Assembly (NCBI GenBank): GCA_913030785.1
Contig: CAJWER010000146.1
Location: 1 to 7,363, forward strand
Direction: 5' to 3'
Origin: an uncultured Chloroflexota bacterium
Lineage (GTDB): Bacteria; Chloroflexota; Dehalococcoidia; Lucifugimonadales; CAJWER01
Length of the DNA: 7,363 nt
Of this stretch, positions 1 through 6,203 are shown piece by piece (within the stretch, counting starts at the first letter, position 1; each line of letters starts with the position of its first letter). A program made the translations under genes and the position numbers. The notes below the pieces were generated by a model. It made no database searches. It was not told the origin of the DNA and saw nothing but the letters and a program-made list of their open reading frames with translations.

Positions 1-150
1 ATTTAATAATAATACCAAAATGACAGCATAACTTCAACAACACTTTTCTTTTAGCTAAATCTTCTTGGGATAACAATCTTTGATTAGCATTGAAATTAGT
101 TTCATGGTCATATACGATCTTGGCAACACCCTTTTGAGCTCGCTCCGTTT
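1..150. other. AT-rich edge segment, foreign to the rest of the window
   Basis: The first 120 bases hold 33 G/C (about 27%), while the adjoining DNA is about 60% GC. On the minus strand one frame, different from that of the dehydratase ORF, stays open from about position 150 to the window edge and reads in part KIVYDHETNFNANQRLL. It uses TTG/TTA for Leu, AGA for Arg, CAA for Gln and GCT for Ala, a codon style unlike the neighbours and reminiscent of an AT-rich or yeast-like genome. The segment replaces the expected C-terminus of the dehydratase. Either a real insertion boundary or a chimeric assembly end would explain it; I favour the artefact. I recognise no protein family in it. Confidence 0.55.
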
Positions 151-990
151 TATCAGCTCCACCTGCTCCAGCTCCAGCAGGCTCTTGACCGCTGGGAGCA
201 GGCTGGACTCGTCCACCAGCCACACGTCATCCACCAACTCCTTCAACTCAGCTACTATTGGCATGATAGGTACTCGAACCGCCAGGCCATCAGCGAGCGT
301 CTCCACAGGTGCAGACTCGTCCCAGGATCCGCCACGTAGGGCCAGCGCCATCGCCGGCGAGCCCGTTGGTACGGCTGCGATCACGGTCGTGTCAGGGCTC
401 CGCGCCTTGATGACGGACGCGATGCCCTTGATGAGCGAACCGTTGCCCAGCGGCACCACCACCCAGTCCCATGGCTCGGAGTGGTCCGCAATCTCGGCCC
501 CGATAGTAGCCGCGCCGTGGGCCGTCTCCTCGATGACGCCGTCCTCCCAGAACGCGGCCCCATCCTTGGCGGCCTTACTTCGAGCGAAGTCCTTGGCGAT
601 GTCGAAGTCGCTTCCGTGGACGACCACCTGGCCGCCGCTGAGACGGATGCGCTCGAGTTTTGAGGGGGTAGCGCCTTCCGGGACCACCACCGTTACGGGA
701 ACACCTCGCCTCTGCCCGGCCACCGCGATCGCCAGGCCGTAGTTGCCGGCGGAGGCCACGTAGACACCCCTGGGTGGCAGGCTGTCCGCCATCCGCGCCA
801 TGGCTACCAGAGCGCCTCGGAGTTTGAACGATCCGATGGGGGTGCAGTCTTCTCGCTTGAGCCAGAGGTCGAATCCGAGGCGGTTGCCGATCACTGTTGC
901 CGGTAGCAGAGGGGTCGGGGTCCAGCGTTCGTTGCTCAGCACCTCGGAGGCGAACTTCAGTTCGGGCGTATCATCGGTCCTGAATGTCAC
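55..990 (-). CDS. Threonine/serine dehydratase-like PLP enzyme, C-terminus replaced
   Basis: This is a fold-type II pyridoxal-phosphate enzyme of the threonine/serine dehydratase (IlvA/TdcB-like) group, expected to deaminate or otherwise eliminate from a hydroxy-amino acid in the cytoplasm. GSFKLRGA at residues 53-60 carries the Schiff-base lysine K56. SAGNYGLA (80-87) is the substrate-carboxylate loop, and PLGNGSLIKG (180-189) is the phosphate-binding glycine loop, slightly divergent from the usual GGGG form. Homology appears to stop near LLELEQV (271-277, about position 160). The family normally continues with a VEPAGAA-like segment and a late Ser/Cys that contacts the PLP ring; here there are 34 unrelated residues from AT-rich DNA. 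As drawn, the protein is probably truncated or chimeric. The GTG start lies in a GTGA overlap with the HEAT-repeat gene stop, with a weak GAGG upstream, so translation is probably coupled. Exact substrate is unknown. Confidence 0.8.
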   Translation of the reverse strand: MTFRTDDTPELKFASEVLSNERWTPTPLLPATVIGNRLGFDLWLKREDCTPIGSFKLRGALVAMARMADSLPPRGVYVASAGNYGLAIAVAGQRRGVPVTVVVPEGATPSKLERIRLSGGQVVVHGSDFDIAKDFARSKAAKDGAAFWEDGVIEETAHGAATIGAEIADHSEPWDWVVVPLGNGSLIKGIASVIKARSPDTTVIAAVPTGSPAMALALRGGSWDESAPVETLADGLAVRVPIMPIVAELKELVDDVWLVDESSLLPAVKSLLELEQVELIKRSELKRVLPRSYMTMKLISMLIKDCYPKKI

Positions 991-1949
991 TCGTCCTCGT
1001 CCTCCTCATCAGCGTCAGGGTCAGTATCGGTATCAAGGTCGAGCCCGAGAGGGTCGTTGTCGAACTCCACGTGCTCGAGGGCGGCCTTGGCAGCCTCCTC
1101 GAGCGTCTCGTCGTCGTAGTTCAGGCAGGCTTGCAGTACGCGCTTAGCCATCGGGCCTCCGACTATGCCCAGGGCTTTGACCGCAGCAAGGCGCACCTCC
1201 AAGTCGTCGTCCTCCAGCAACTCAGTTAGCTCAGGAACGATGCCCTCGTCGCCGAGTAGCCCAACAGAGTTGGCCGCCTCAAACCTTATGGCCGGTGATT
1301 CGTGCTGCATTTCTTCGAGGACGACAGGCAGCCACTCCTCGCTGGAGGTCTGTCCCATCGCATAGATCGCGCTCTGTTTCAGCTCCAACGAGCCGCTGTC
1401 AAAAGCATCCTCGATGATCTCGACGATCCCCGGCGGCCGGAGTCTCGCCACGGTCTCGATGGCCCGACGCTTGACCTCCAAGAACTCGTCCTCGCGCTCG
1501 ATCGTAGCCATGAGGGCCACGCGAATACGATCCTCGTCCCTGGTGATGAGCTTGCCGTCCAGGGCCATGGCGGCGAAATTACTGAGGGCCATAGCCGCCG
1601 CGGCTCGGACTGGAACGGACGTGTCATCGTTGAGCAACGCCACAAGGGGCCGAATTACTGTCCTGTTCTCACAGGTCGATAGTCCCCTCGTTGCCGCCTC
1701 CCGGACTTCGTCATCGTCATCGCTGAGGCACGCAACGAACACGTCGGTGAAATCCATCTCCAGATTCTCCTCTGAGATCTCCAAAAGACTTTCAACGACC
1801 TGTCGCCGCCGCGCCTCCGGCACAGACGGCCATGCCGATTTGAACTCGCCGATCTGGTCCGTCTCCAAGTCCGCAAGCTGGAGCAGCTGCGAGAATTTCG
1901 GCTCCTCATCCGACTTGGCCAGCTGTTCTACGAAGTCTCTGGTAGTCAC
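987..1949 (-). CDS. HEAT-repeat protein with acidic C-terminal tail
   Basis: A 320-residue soluble protein with no signal peptide or membrane segment. From about residue 75 to 292 it is a string of helical HEAT/PBS-lyase-type repeats, recognisable by recurring units such as DDDDEVREAATRGL, DDTSVPVRAAAAMAL, ESPAIRFEAANSVGLLG and DDDLEVRLAAVKALGIVGG. Residues 1-70 are helical but not clearly repeated. The last 25 residues are almost all Asp/Glu with a few Leu, Thr and Pro, ending in EEDEDE. Such repeats make a curved protein-binding scaffold; no catalytic residues are visible and I infer no specific partner. The GTG start at 1949 has a GGGGG run about 10 nt upstream, not a standard Shine-Dalgarno. 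It is first in a leftward operon with the PLP enzyme, with stop and start overlapping by 4 nt, which suggests a shared regulatory or structural role. It diverges from the endonuclease gene across 220 bp, in which I see no clear promoter. Confidence 0.85.
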   Translation of the reverse strand: MTTRDFVEQLAKSDEEPKFSQLLQLADLETDQIGEFKSAWPSVPEARRRQVVESLLEISEENLEMDFTDVFVACLSDDDDEVREAATRGLSTCENRTVIRPLVALLNDDTSVPVRAAAAMALSNFAAMALDGKLITRDEDRIRVALMATIEREDEFLEVKRRAIETVARLRPPGIVEIIEDAFDSGSLELKQSAIYAMGQTSSEEWLPVVLEEMQHESPAIRFEAANSVGLLGDEGIVPELTELLEDDDLEVRLAAVKALGIVGGPMAKRVLQACLNYDDETLEEAAKAALEHVEFDNDPLGLDLDTDTDPDADEEDEDE

Positions 1950-2169
1950 AGCACGATTGCCCCCGATCTGGTTCTGAATAGGCGGGCGACAAAGGATTTC
2001 CCCGCTCTCAGATTGCGCTCACATCGAAGCTAAGGCAGTAGCGCCATCCTGTCAAGCCGGGAGAGGCTCGACATCCTGCTGGTGCGGGGTGCCGCAGTCT
2101 ACTACAGCTGTGCTAATCTGGGGTCCAGGTCCGGCCACCGGATCGCAAGACATGGAGGGCTGAAGAACA

Positions 2170-2868
2170 ATGCCCGGTGAGCGCAAGAAGCGAGTGGTCG
2201 TTGCAGACGTGATGCTGTTACTGGGACCAGAGTACGGGCCCTTCGAGTGGGAGCCGCGATACGACCCTGCATCCGAGCTGGTCTACACGATCCTCTCGCA
2301 GCACACCTCCGACATAAACTCGGAGCGCGCCTTCAAAAACCTCATGGCCACTTTCGGCTCACTGGAAGATATAGCTATCGCCTCAGTCGGCGATATCGAG
2401 GACGCGATCCGCATGGGTGGCTTGGCGAAGGTGAAGGCGCCCCGGATCAAGGCAGTGCTGAACCAGTTATTCGAGGAGCTCAGTTCCTTCGACCTGATGT
2501 TCCTGAAAGATATGCCTCTGGACGAGGCCAAGGCTTGGCTGAAGCGCCTCGACGGCATAGGGCCGAAGACCGCAGCCATCATCCTGTGCTTCTCGCTGGG
2601 TATGCCGGCGATGCCGGTCGACACCCACATCTACCGTGTATCGCAGCGGCTAGGATTCGTCGGGAAGAAAATCTCCGCCGAGAAGGCTCACGACGTTCTG
2701 GAAGCGAAGGTCGAACCAGAGGACGTGTTCGACTTCCACCTGTACCTGATCAACCACGGCCGCCAGGTGTGCAAGGCGCTGCAACCACGCTGCGACCAGT
2801 GCGTCCTGGCATGGGGATGTCCATCCCGAGCGGCCTTCGAACGCAAGGCGAAGAAGACGAGGAAGTAG
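2170..2868 (+). CDS. nth: Endonuclease III-family DNA glycosylase/AP lyase
   Basis: Base-excision repair enzyme of the HhH-GPD superfamily, 232 residues, close to the usual endonuclease III length. The helix-hairpin-helix LDGIGPKTA (127-135) contains the expected catalytic lysine K133. PVDTH (149-153) contains the catalytic aspartate D151, so a bifunctional glycosylase/lyase is expected. Cysteines 201, 208, 211 and 217 give C-X6-C-X2-C-X5-C, the [4Fe-4S] ligands. The substrate-side loop reads LSQHTSD rather than the LSAQ-type of E. coli Nth, so this is a divergent subgroup and the damage specificity (oxidised pyrimidines in classical Nth) is not certain. The C-terminus is basic (KAKKTRK). The ATG start has GGAGG 11 nt upstream (2154-2158). 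It is probably monocistronic: it diverges from the HEAT gene and converges on the inositol-phosphate synthase with 19 bp between stops and no obvious terminator there. Confidence 0.9.
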   Translation: MPGERKKRVVVADVMLLLGPEYGPFEWEPRYDPASELVYTILSQHTSDINSERAFKNLMATFGSLEDIAIASVGDIEDAIRMGGLAKVKAPRIKAVLNQLFEELSSFDLMFLKDMPLDEAKAWLKRLDGIGPKTAAIILCFSLGMPAMPVDTHIYRVSQRLGFVGKKISAEKAHDVLEAKVEPEDVFDFHLYLINHGRQVCKALQPRCDQCVLAWGCPSRAAFERKAKKTRK

Positions 2869-2887
2869 CTAATATCGAGTGTAACGG

Positions 2888-4408
2888 TCAGGCGTTCCGA
2901 TAGTAGTCCTGGCCCAGGTGGGTGATCTGATCGGTGCCCATCATCCACCGCAGCGTGTTCTTCAGCTTCGTCTGCTGTATGAACAGGTCGTGCTCCGGGT
3001 AAACGCTATCGTCGTGCTGCGGGCTCTTGAAGTAGAAGGACAGCCACTCCTGGATACCGCCCATGCCCGCTCGCTTCGCCAGGTCCATGAACAGGACCAG
3101 GTCCAGCACCAGAGGCGCGGCCAGAATCGAGTCCGAGCACAGGAAATTGACCTTGAGCTGCATCCGCCGACCGAGCCAGCCAAAGATGTCGATGCTGTCC
3201 CAGCCCTCTTTGTTGTCTCCGCGAGGGGGATAGTAGTTGATTCGGACCTTGTGGTACGCGTCTCCGTAGAGGTCCGGGTACGTCTCGGGCTGCAGGATGT
3301 GCTCCAGCACCCCAAGCTTGGACTCCTCTTTCGTCTTGAAATTCTCTGGCTCGTCCAGGACCTCGCCGTCACGATTGCCCAGGATGTTCGTGGAGAACCA
3401 GCCGTCCATACCCAGCATCCTCGCCTTGATCATCGGACCGATCACGGTCTTCACCAGGGTCTGGCCGGTCTTGAAATCCTTGCCGCAAATCGGCACCCCA
3501 TTGTCCTTTGCCATCTTCTCGAAGGCTGGAATGTCCACTGCCAGGTTCGGTGCGCCGTTGGCGAACGGGACGCCCTCCAGTAGTGCTGCGTATGCGTAGA
3601 TCATCGAGGGAGCGATGTTCTCGCTGTTGTCCTCAAACCCACCCAGCAGGCTCTCGATGTCCTGATGAATCTCGGCCTCTGTAATAAATTTTTCGGTAGA
3701 CGCGCACCAGATCATCACTAGCCGATCACAACCGTTCTCGGCCTTGAATCGGCGCATGTCCTCGCGAATGGCCTCGACGAGTTGGAGCTTCGTCGGCGCA
3801 GTCTTGACGTTGACGCCCTTGATCCTCTTGACGTAGTCCTGATCGAACACCGCTGGAATCGGCTTGATCGACTTCAGGAAGTCGGCGACGGGCTCGATCT
3901 CCTCATGACGATCCAGGACCCCCGCCTTGATCGCCGCCTCATACGCGTCGTCGGCGATCGGGTCCCACGCGCCGAAGACCAGCTGGTCGAGACTAGCCAA
4001 CGGTGCGAAGTCGCGAATCAGGGGCGACTTGCCGTCTGTGCGCTTCCCAATGCGGATGGTTGCCATCTGAGTTATCGACCCGACAGGCTGTCCTGTGCCT
4101 CTCCGAATGTGTTCGACACCTGCGATGAACGTCGACGACACCGCACCCAGCCCGACGAGCATGACGCCGAGCTTGCCTTCCGCCGGCTCGATTGCGGGCG
4201 CCCTTGACGACATGAAATCCTTGGGTTCAAGCGCTATGCTCTTCTCTCGCGCAAGCTCCAGCAGCCGCTCGTGCCACTGCGCCGGAATCCTCGCGGTCTT
4301 GGCCCAGTGCTGCACCGTGCTCTGGCGTTTGCCCAGTAGGCTAGCTAGCTGGGACTGGCCGCCGAAGCGCTCTATAATCTGTTTTGCGGGGTTCTTATGT
4401 GTATTCAT
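2888..4408 (-). CDS. ino1: Myo-inositol-1-phosphate synthase with N-terminal HTH-like domain
   Basis: Converts D-glucose 6-phosphate to inositol 3-phosphate with NAD, the first step toward inositol lipids or inositol solutes. Numbered from the ATG at 4408 (506 residues), 80-506 is the synthase: VGLGAVSSTFIAG (85-97) is the nucleotide-binding loop, GKDFKTGQT (309-317) the family signature, DGWFSTNILGNRDG (335-348) matches the SxNxLGNxDG block, followed by FKTKEESK (357-364), a lysine-bearing active-site stretch. Residues 7-65 are an added compact domain resembling YdaS/Cro-type HTH domains: FGGQSQLASLLGK (15-27), a recognition-like helix RQSTVQHWAKT (28-38), then IPAQWHERLLELA (41-53). From memory, this resembles a short phage/alphaproteobacterial HTH-like domain, also known alone. 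A linker of about 15 residues follows. An in-frame ATG at 4417 adds three residues; the ORF could begin as far up as 4480, but that extension is not conserved-looking. I see no Shine-Dalgarno before either ATG. Confidence 0.9.
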   Translation of the reverse strand: MNTHKNPAKQIIERFGGQSQLASLLGKRQSTVQHWAKTARIPAQWHERLLELAREKSIALEPKDFMSSRAPAIEPAEGKLGVMLVGLGAVSSTFIAGVEHIRRGTGQPVGSITQMATIRIGKRTDGKSPLIRDFAPLASLDQLVFGAWDPIADDAYEAAIKAGVLDRHEEIEPVADFLKSIKPIPAVFDQDYVKRIKGVNVKTAPTKLQLVEAIREDMRRFKAENGCDRLVMIWCASTEKFITEAEIHQDIESLLGGFEDNSENIAPSMIYAYAALLEGVPFANGAPNLAVDIPAFEKMAKDNGVPICGKDFKTGQTLVKTVIGPMIKARMLGMDGWFSTNILGNRDGEVLDEPENFKTKEESKLGVLEHILQPETYPDLYGDAYHKVRINYYPPRGDNKEGWDSIDIFGWLGRRMQLKVNFLCSDSILAAPLVLDLVLFMDLAKRAGMGGIQEWLSFYFKSPQHDDSVYPEHDLFIQQTKLKNTLRWMMGTDQITHLGQDYYRNA

Positions 4409-4421
4409 ACTAACCATACTA
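4401..4421. repeat. Direct repeat and palindrome over the ino1 start, possible operator
   Basis: Two tandem 9-mers, catactaac (4406-4414) and catactacc (4415-4423), match at 8 of 9 positions. GTATtcATAC (4401-4410) is a perfect 4+4 inverted repeat with a 2-bp gap. The cluster covers the start codon and the putative -10 box of the HTH-bearing synthase. Binding by the protein's own HTH-like domain is inference only; the repeats are short and chance cannot be excluded. Confidence 0.3.
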
Positions 4422-4444
4422 CCAATTTTTTCGTTAGAATGCAA
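4416..4444 (-). promoter_or_regulatory. Putative ino1 promoter giving a leaderless mRNA
   Basis: On the minus strand TTGCAT (4444-4439) and TAGTAT (4421-4416) are separated by 17 bp. The -35 matches consensus at 3 of 6 positions and the -10 at 4 of 6. Seven bases separate the -10 box from the ATG at 4408, so the transcript would begin at or next to the start codon. This would explain the missing Shine-Dalgarno and argues for 4408 as start. Confidence 0.35.
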
Positions 4445-4495
4445 ACGCAGAAGGAAAACGGCCCCGGGCGAAGTTCGCATCGGAGCCGGGGGACA

Positions 4496-4504
4496 TGCTA
4501 TCCT
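4496..4504 (+). promoter_or_regulatory. Possible extended -10 for argC
   Basis: TGC followed by TATCCT (4499-4504) resembles an extended -10 element, with 4 of 6 matches in the hexamer. It would start RNA near 4511, giving a 20-25 nt leader that includes the GGAGG at 4526. The best -35 candidate, TTCGCA (4474-4479), is poor and 19 bp away. Weak evidence. Confidence 0.25.
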
Positions 4505-4525
4505 CAGCTATATCCCATCGGGGAC

Positions 4526-4530
4526 GGAGG
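4526..4530 (+). promoter_or_regulatory. argC ribosome binding site
   Basis: GGAGG lies 3 nt before ATG 4534 and 6 nt before the next codon, GTG 4537. It rules out the upstream in-frame ATG at 4495, whose extension would be translated through the site. The short spacing to the ATG leaves GTG 4537 as a possible true start, which would shorten the protein by one residue. Confidence 0.6.
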
Positions 4531-4533
4531 TGT

Positions 4534-5574
4534 ATGGTGAAGGTTGGAATATTGGCGGGAACAGCGTACTCCGGTATCGAGCTGGTGCGCATTCTCAGCC
4601 GACACCCCGAGGCCGAGATCGTGTCCGTCACCGGGCGCAGCTCTGCCGGCAAGGCGCTTAACGAGGTCTTCCCCCACCTGGGCTCGATCGATCTGACTGT
4701 AACCGAGGAGTTGGATGAGAGCGTCGACGTCGTGTTCTCGGCGCTGCCCCATGGTGCTAGCGCCGAGCGTCTTGGTCCTCTCGTAGAAGCGGGCGTTAAG
4801 GCGGTGGATATTAGCGCGGATTTCAGGCTAGCTGCTCCTGAGGAGTACCGGCAGTGGTACGGTGAGCCCCATCCCTTCCCCGAGTACCTCGGAGAGGCTG
4901 TCTACGGCCTTCCGGAGTTGAGTCGCGATGATATCGCCTCGGCCCGGCTGGTGGCCAATCCGGGGTGTTACCCCACCGCGTCGATTCTCGGACTGGCGCC
5001 GGCGGTCAAGGCCGGGATCGTCGATCTTGACATCATCGTCGACGCGAAATCTGGGGTGTCGGGCGCTGGGCAAAAAGTGACGCGCGACTACATGTACTCC
5101 GAGGTCAACGAGAATCTCAGGGCATATGGGCTGGGAGGACACTTCCACCTGCCGGAAATGACCCAGGAGCTGGGAAAACTCGCCGGACCGATCCAGAACA
5201 TGCGCATGACCTTCGTGCCCCACCTGGTGCCGATGACCCGCGGCATCCTCGCCACCTGCTACGCCACACTGAAGGAAGATGTCGTTGGCTCAGGCGAATT
5301 GGCGGCCAACGCTGTCCGCGAGGTATACCAGGACTTCTATCGCGACGAGTCCTTTGTCGAAGTTACCGACTCGCCACCGATGACAAAGCAAACCCTGGGC
5401 AACAATACCTGCCTTGTACATCCCGTCGTTGACCCTCGCACCAACCGACTGATCGTGATCAGCTGCATCGACAACCTGGTCAAGGGCGCAGCAGGACAGG
5501 CCGTCCAGAACATGAACCTCATGTTTGGACTCCCAGAGGACGAGGGCCTCAAGGAACTAGCCCTATACCCCTAG
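4534..5574 (+). CDS. argC: N-acetyl-gamma-glutamyl-phosphate reductase
   Basis: Third step of arginine biosynthesis: NADPH-dependent reduction of N-acetylglutamyl 5-phosphate to the semialdehyde, cytoplasmic. The 346-residue length is typical. VDISADFRL (91-99), ANPGCYPTA (141-149) with catalytic C145, KSGVSGAG (172-179), GGHFHLPEM (201-209), VPHLVPMTRGI (228-238) and IDNLVKGAAGQA (312-323) are all family blocks. The N-terminal nucleotide-binding loop reads GILAGTAYSG (5-14), where most ArgC proteins have a GxxGATGYTG-like loop; two of its glycines are replaced by alanine. Variants at this loop occur in Chloroflexota as I recall, so activity is not in doubt from this alone. No argJ, argB or argD follows; the gene appears to stand alone, divergent from ino1, with hairpin-forming DNA right after its stop. 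Confidence 0.95.
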   Translation: MVKVGILAGTAYSGIELVRILSRHPEAEIVSVTGRSSAGKALNEVFPHLGSIDLTVTEELDESVDVVFSALPHGASAERLGPLVEAGVKAVDISADFRLAAPEEYRQWYGEPHPFPEYLGEAVYGLPELSRDDIASARLVANPGCYPTASILGLAPAVKAGIVDLDIIVDAKSGVSGAGQKVTRDYMYSEVNENLRAYGLGGHFHLPEMTQELGKLAGPIQNMRMTFVPHLVPMTRGILATCYATLKEDVVGSGELAANAVREVYQDFYRDESFVEVTDSPPMTKQTLGNNTCLVHPVVDPRTNRLIVISCIDNLVKGAAGQAVQNMNLMFGLPEDEGLKELALYP

Positions 5575-5590
5575 TCAGGCAGGGCGCAGA

Positions 5591-5646
5591 CCTGCACCCA
5601 CATGGTGGCAGGCTAGTGTACGGGTGACACATCCGTTTTGCCTGCC
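5591..5646 (+). repeat. Competing stem-loops after argC
   Basis: GGCAGGC (5607-5613) pairs perfectly with GCCTGCC (5640-5646), and inside it ACGGGT (5620-5625) pairs with ATCCGT (5631-5636) around a 5-nt loop. The left arm can instead pair with upstream CCTGCACC (5591-5598) through GGTGGCAGG (5604-5612) with one bulged G. The two folds exclude each other. No T-tract follows, so it is not a standard intrinsic terminator; it may stabilise the argC 3' end or act as a switch. Confidence 0.4.
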
Positions 5647-5808
5647 AATGCGGAGAGGGGCAAGCCTTCACCGATGTGGTTGCGGGGCTCAGATACTGGT
5701 CACGCATGTCCGTCGTACCTACCAGGGCGGGGAAAGCATCGCGGGTGTCCCTATCTTCAGACGAGACCACGCGTTGTAATATGCGCGTAGAATGCTTGGA
5801 CGTGGTGT

Positions 5809-5885
5809 GCAGAGGGGCGGAGCCCATCTGCCGAGAGCCTGAGGGTGCCCCTCAGAAATGCTATTTTCTCATTTTCTTTTTCTTC
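5809..5885 (+). terminator. Tandem hairpins then T-rich run, terminator-like
   Basis: First hairpin 5809-5831: GCAGA/TCTGC, a G/A mismatch, then GGGC/GCCC with a GGA loop. Second hairpin 5839-5855: CTGAGGG and CCCTCAG, a perfect 7-bp stem with a 3-nt loop. A run rich in T and C follows from about 5861 to 5885. The T-run starts 6 or more nt after the stem, later than in a textbook intrinsic terminator. It could end the argC transcript or the 3' end of an unknown RNA. Confidence 0.4.
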
Positions 5886-5975
5886 GGAGCACAGGCGAGC
5901 CCTATGGAAGCCGGCAACACCTACTCCTTAAGAGTTAATTCACCGTACAAAGCGACGATGGAAACGGCGTCGTGA

Positions 5976-6004
5976 TTGCAGCGCTCGGCTCGCCGGGATA
6001 GAAT
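5976..6004 (+). promoter_or_regulatory. Putative promoter of the tRNA-Glu gene
   Basis: TTGCAG (5976-5981) and TAGAAT (5999-6004) are exactly 17 bp apart. The -10 matches consensus at 5 of 6 positions, the -35 at 3 of 6. Transcription would start near 6011, about 30 nt before the mature tRNA, a usual distance for a 5' leader trimmed by RNase P. Confidence 0.5.
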
Positions 6005-6041
6005 AGTAGGCCCGCGGTCGTGACTCGCCACGCTGCACCGC

Positions 6042-6114
6042 GCCCCCATCGTCTAGTGGACCAGGACGTCGGCCTTTCAAGCCGGAGACACGGATTCGAA
6101 TTCCGTTGGGGGCA
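6042..6114 (+). tRNA. tRNA-Glu (anticodon UUC)
   Basis: The cloverleaf can be drawn completely. Acceptor GCCCCCA (6042-6048) pairs with TGGGGGC (6107-6113), discriminator A at 6114. D-stem GTC/GAC encloses the D-loop. Anticodon stem 6069-6073/6081-6085 (one U-G pair) has loop CTTTCAA with anticodon TTC at 6076-6078. T-stem ACGGA/TCCGT encloses TTCGAAT. The 3' CCA is not encoded and must be added after transcription. No terminator is evident before the methyltransferase 89 bp downstream. Confidence 0.96.
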
Positions 6115-6203
6115 CTCACGGTTCGCGGCACGCGCATTGCTGCTGCGCCCACCCTGGTTTCCTCACCTCGGGAAGCCGTTTTCATCATTCGCATGGCAAC
6201 CCC

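Larger units (their letters stand above)
5575..6041. other. 467-bp noncoding stretch between argC and tRNA-Glu
   Basis: No convincing protein gene on either strand. The two open frames of 90-100 codons here (GTG 5676-5975 plus, 5549-5827 minus) lack a ribosome binding site, known motifs and plausible composition, and one overlaps the argC 3' end. What can be seen: an inverted-repeat cluster just after argC (5591-5646), a pair of hairpins followed by a pyrimidine-rich run (5809-5885), and the tRNA promoter (5976-6004). The middle part (about 5650-5800) has scattered short complementarities, for example 5705-5711 against 5798-5804. An uncatalogued structured RNA is possible; I do not recognise SRP RNA, RNase P RNA or tmRNA in it. 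Confidence 0.5.

Noticed and set aside
80..742. Plus-strand 220-codon frame over the dehydratase
   Set aside because: Ser/Thr-rich antisense of the PLP enzyme; the minus-strand frame carries the family motifs.
2247..2903. 218-codon plus-strand frame overlapping the endonuclease gene
   Set aside because: Arg/His/Pro-rich out-of-frame shadow; the endonuclease frame has catalytic Lys, Asp and the four-Cys cluster motif.
4409..4480. Longer inositol-phosphate synthase starting near 4480
   Set aside because: The extension (MRTSPGAVFLL...) has no ribosome binding site, overlaps the putative promoter and reads like translated intergenic DNA.
4495..4533. Longer argC starting at ATG 4495
   Set aside because: The added 13 residues match no ArgC N-terminus, and the GGAGG at 4526 supports the start at 4534.
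5649..5708. Glycine-riboswitch-like words in order: GGAGAG, CACCGATGTGG, GCTCAGATACTGG
   Set aside because: The words recall the conserved core, but the spacing between GGAGAG and CACCGA is too short for P2, the CUCUCAGG block is imperfect, and no glycine cleavage or transport gene follows. A covariance search would settle it.
5549..5827. Minus-strand 92-codon frame overlapping the argC 3' end
   Set aside because: Overlaps conserved argC codons, no ribosome binding site, Cys/Pro/His-rich composition typical of antisense noise.
5676..5975. Plus-strand 99-codon frame in the argC-tRNA gap
   Set aside because: GTG start without a ribosome binding site, no recognisable motif, a Phe run coded by the pyrimidine-rich tract, and it crosses the hairpins and runs up to the tRNA promoter.
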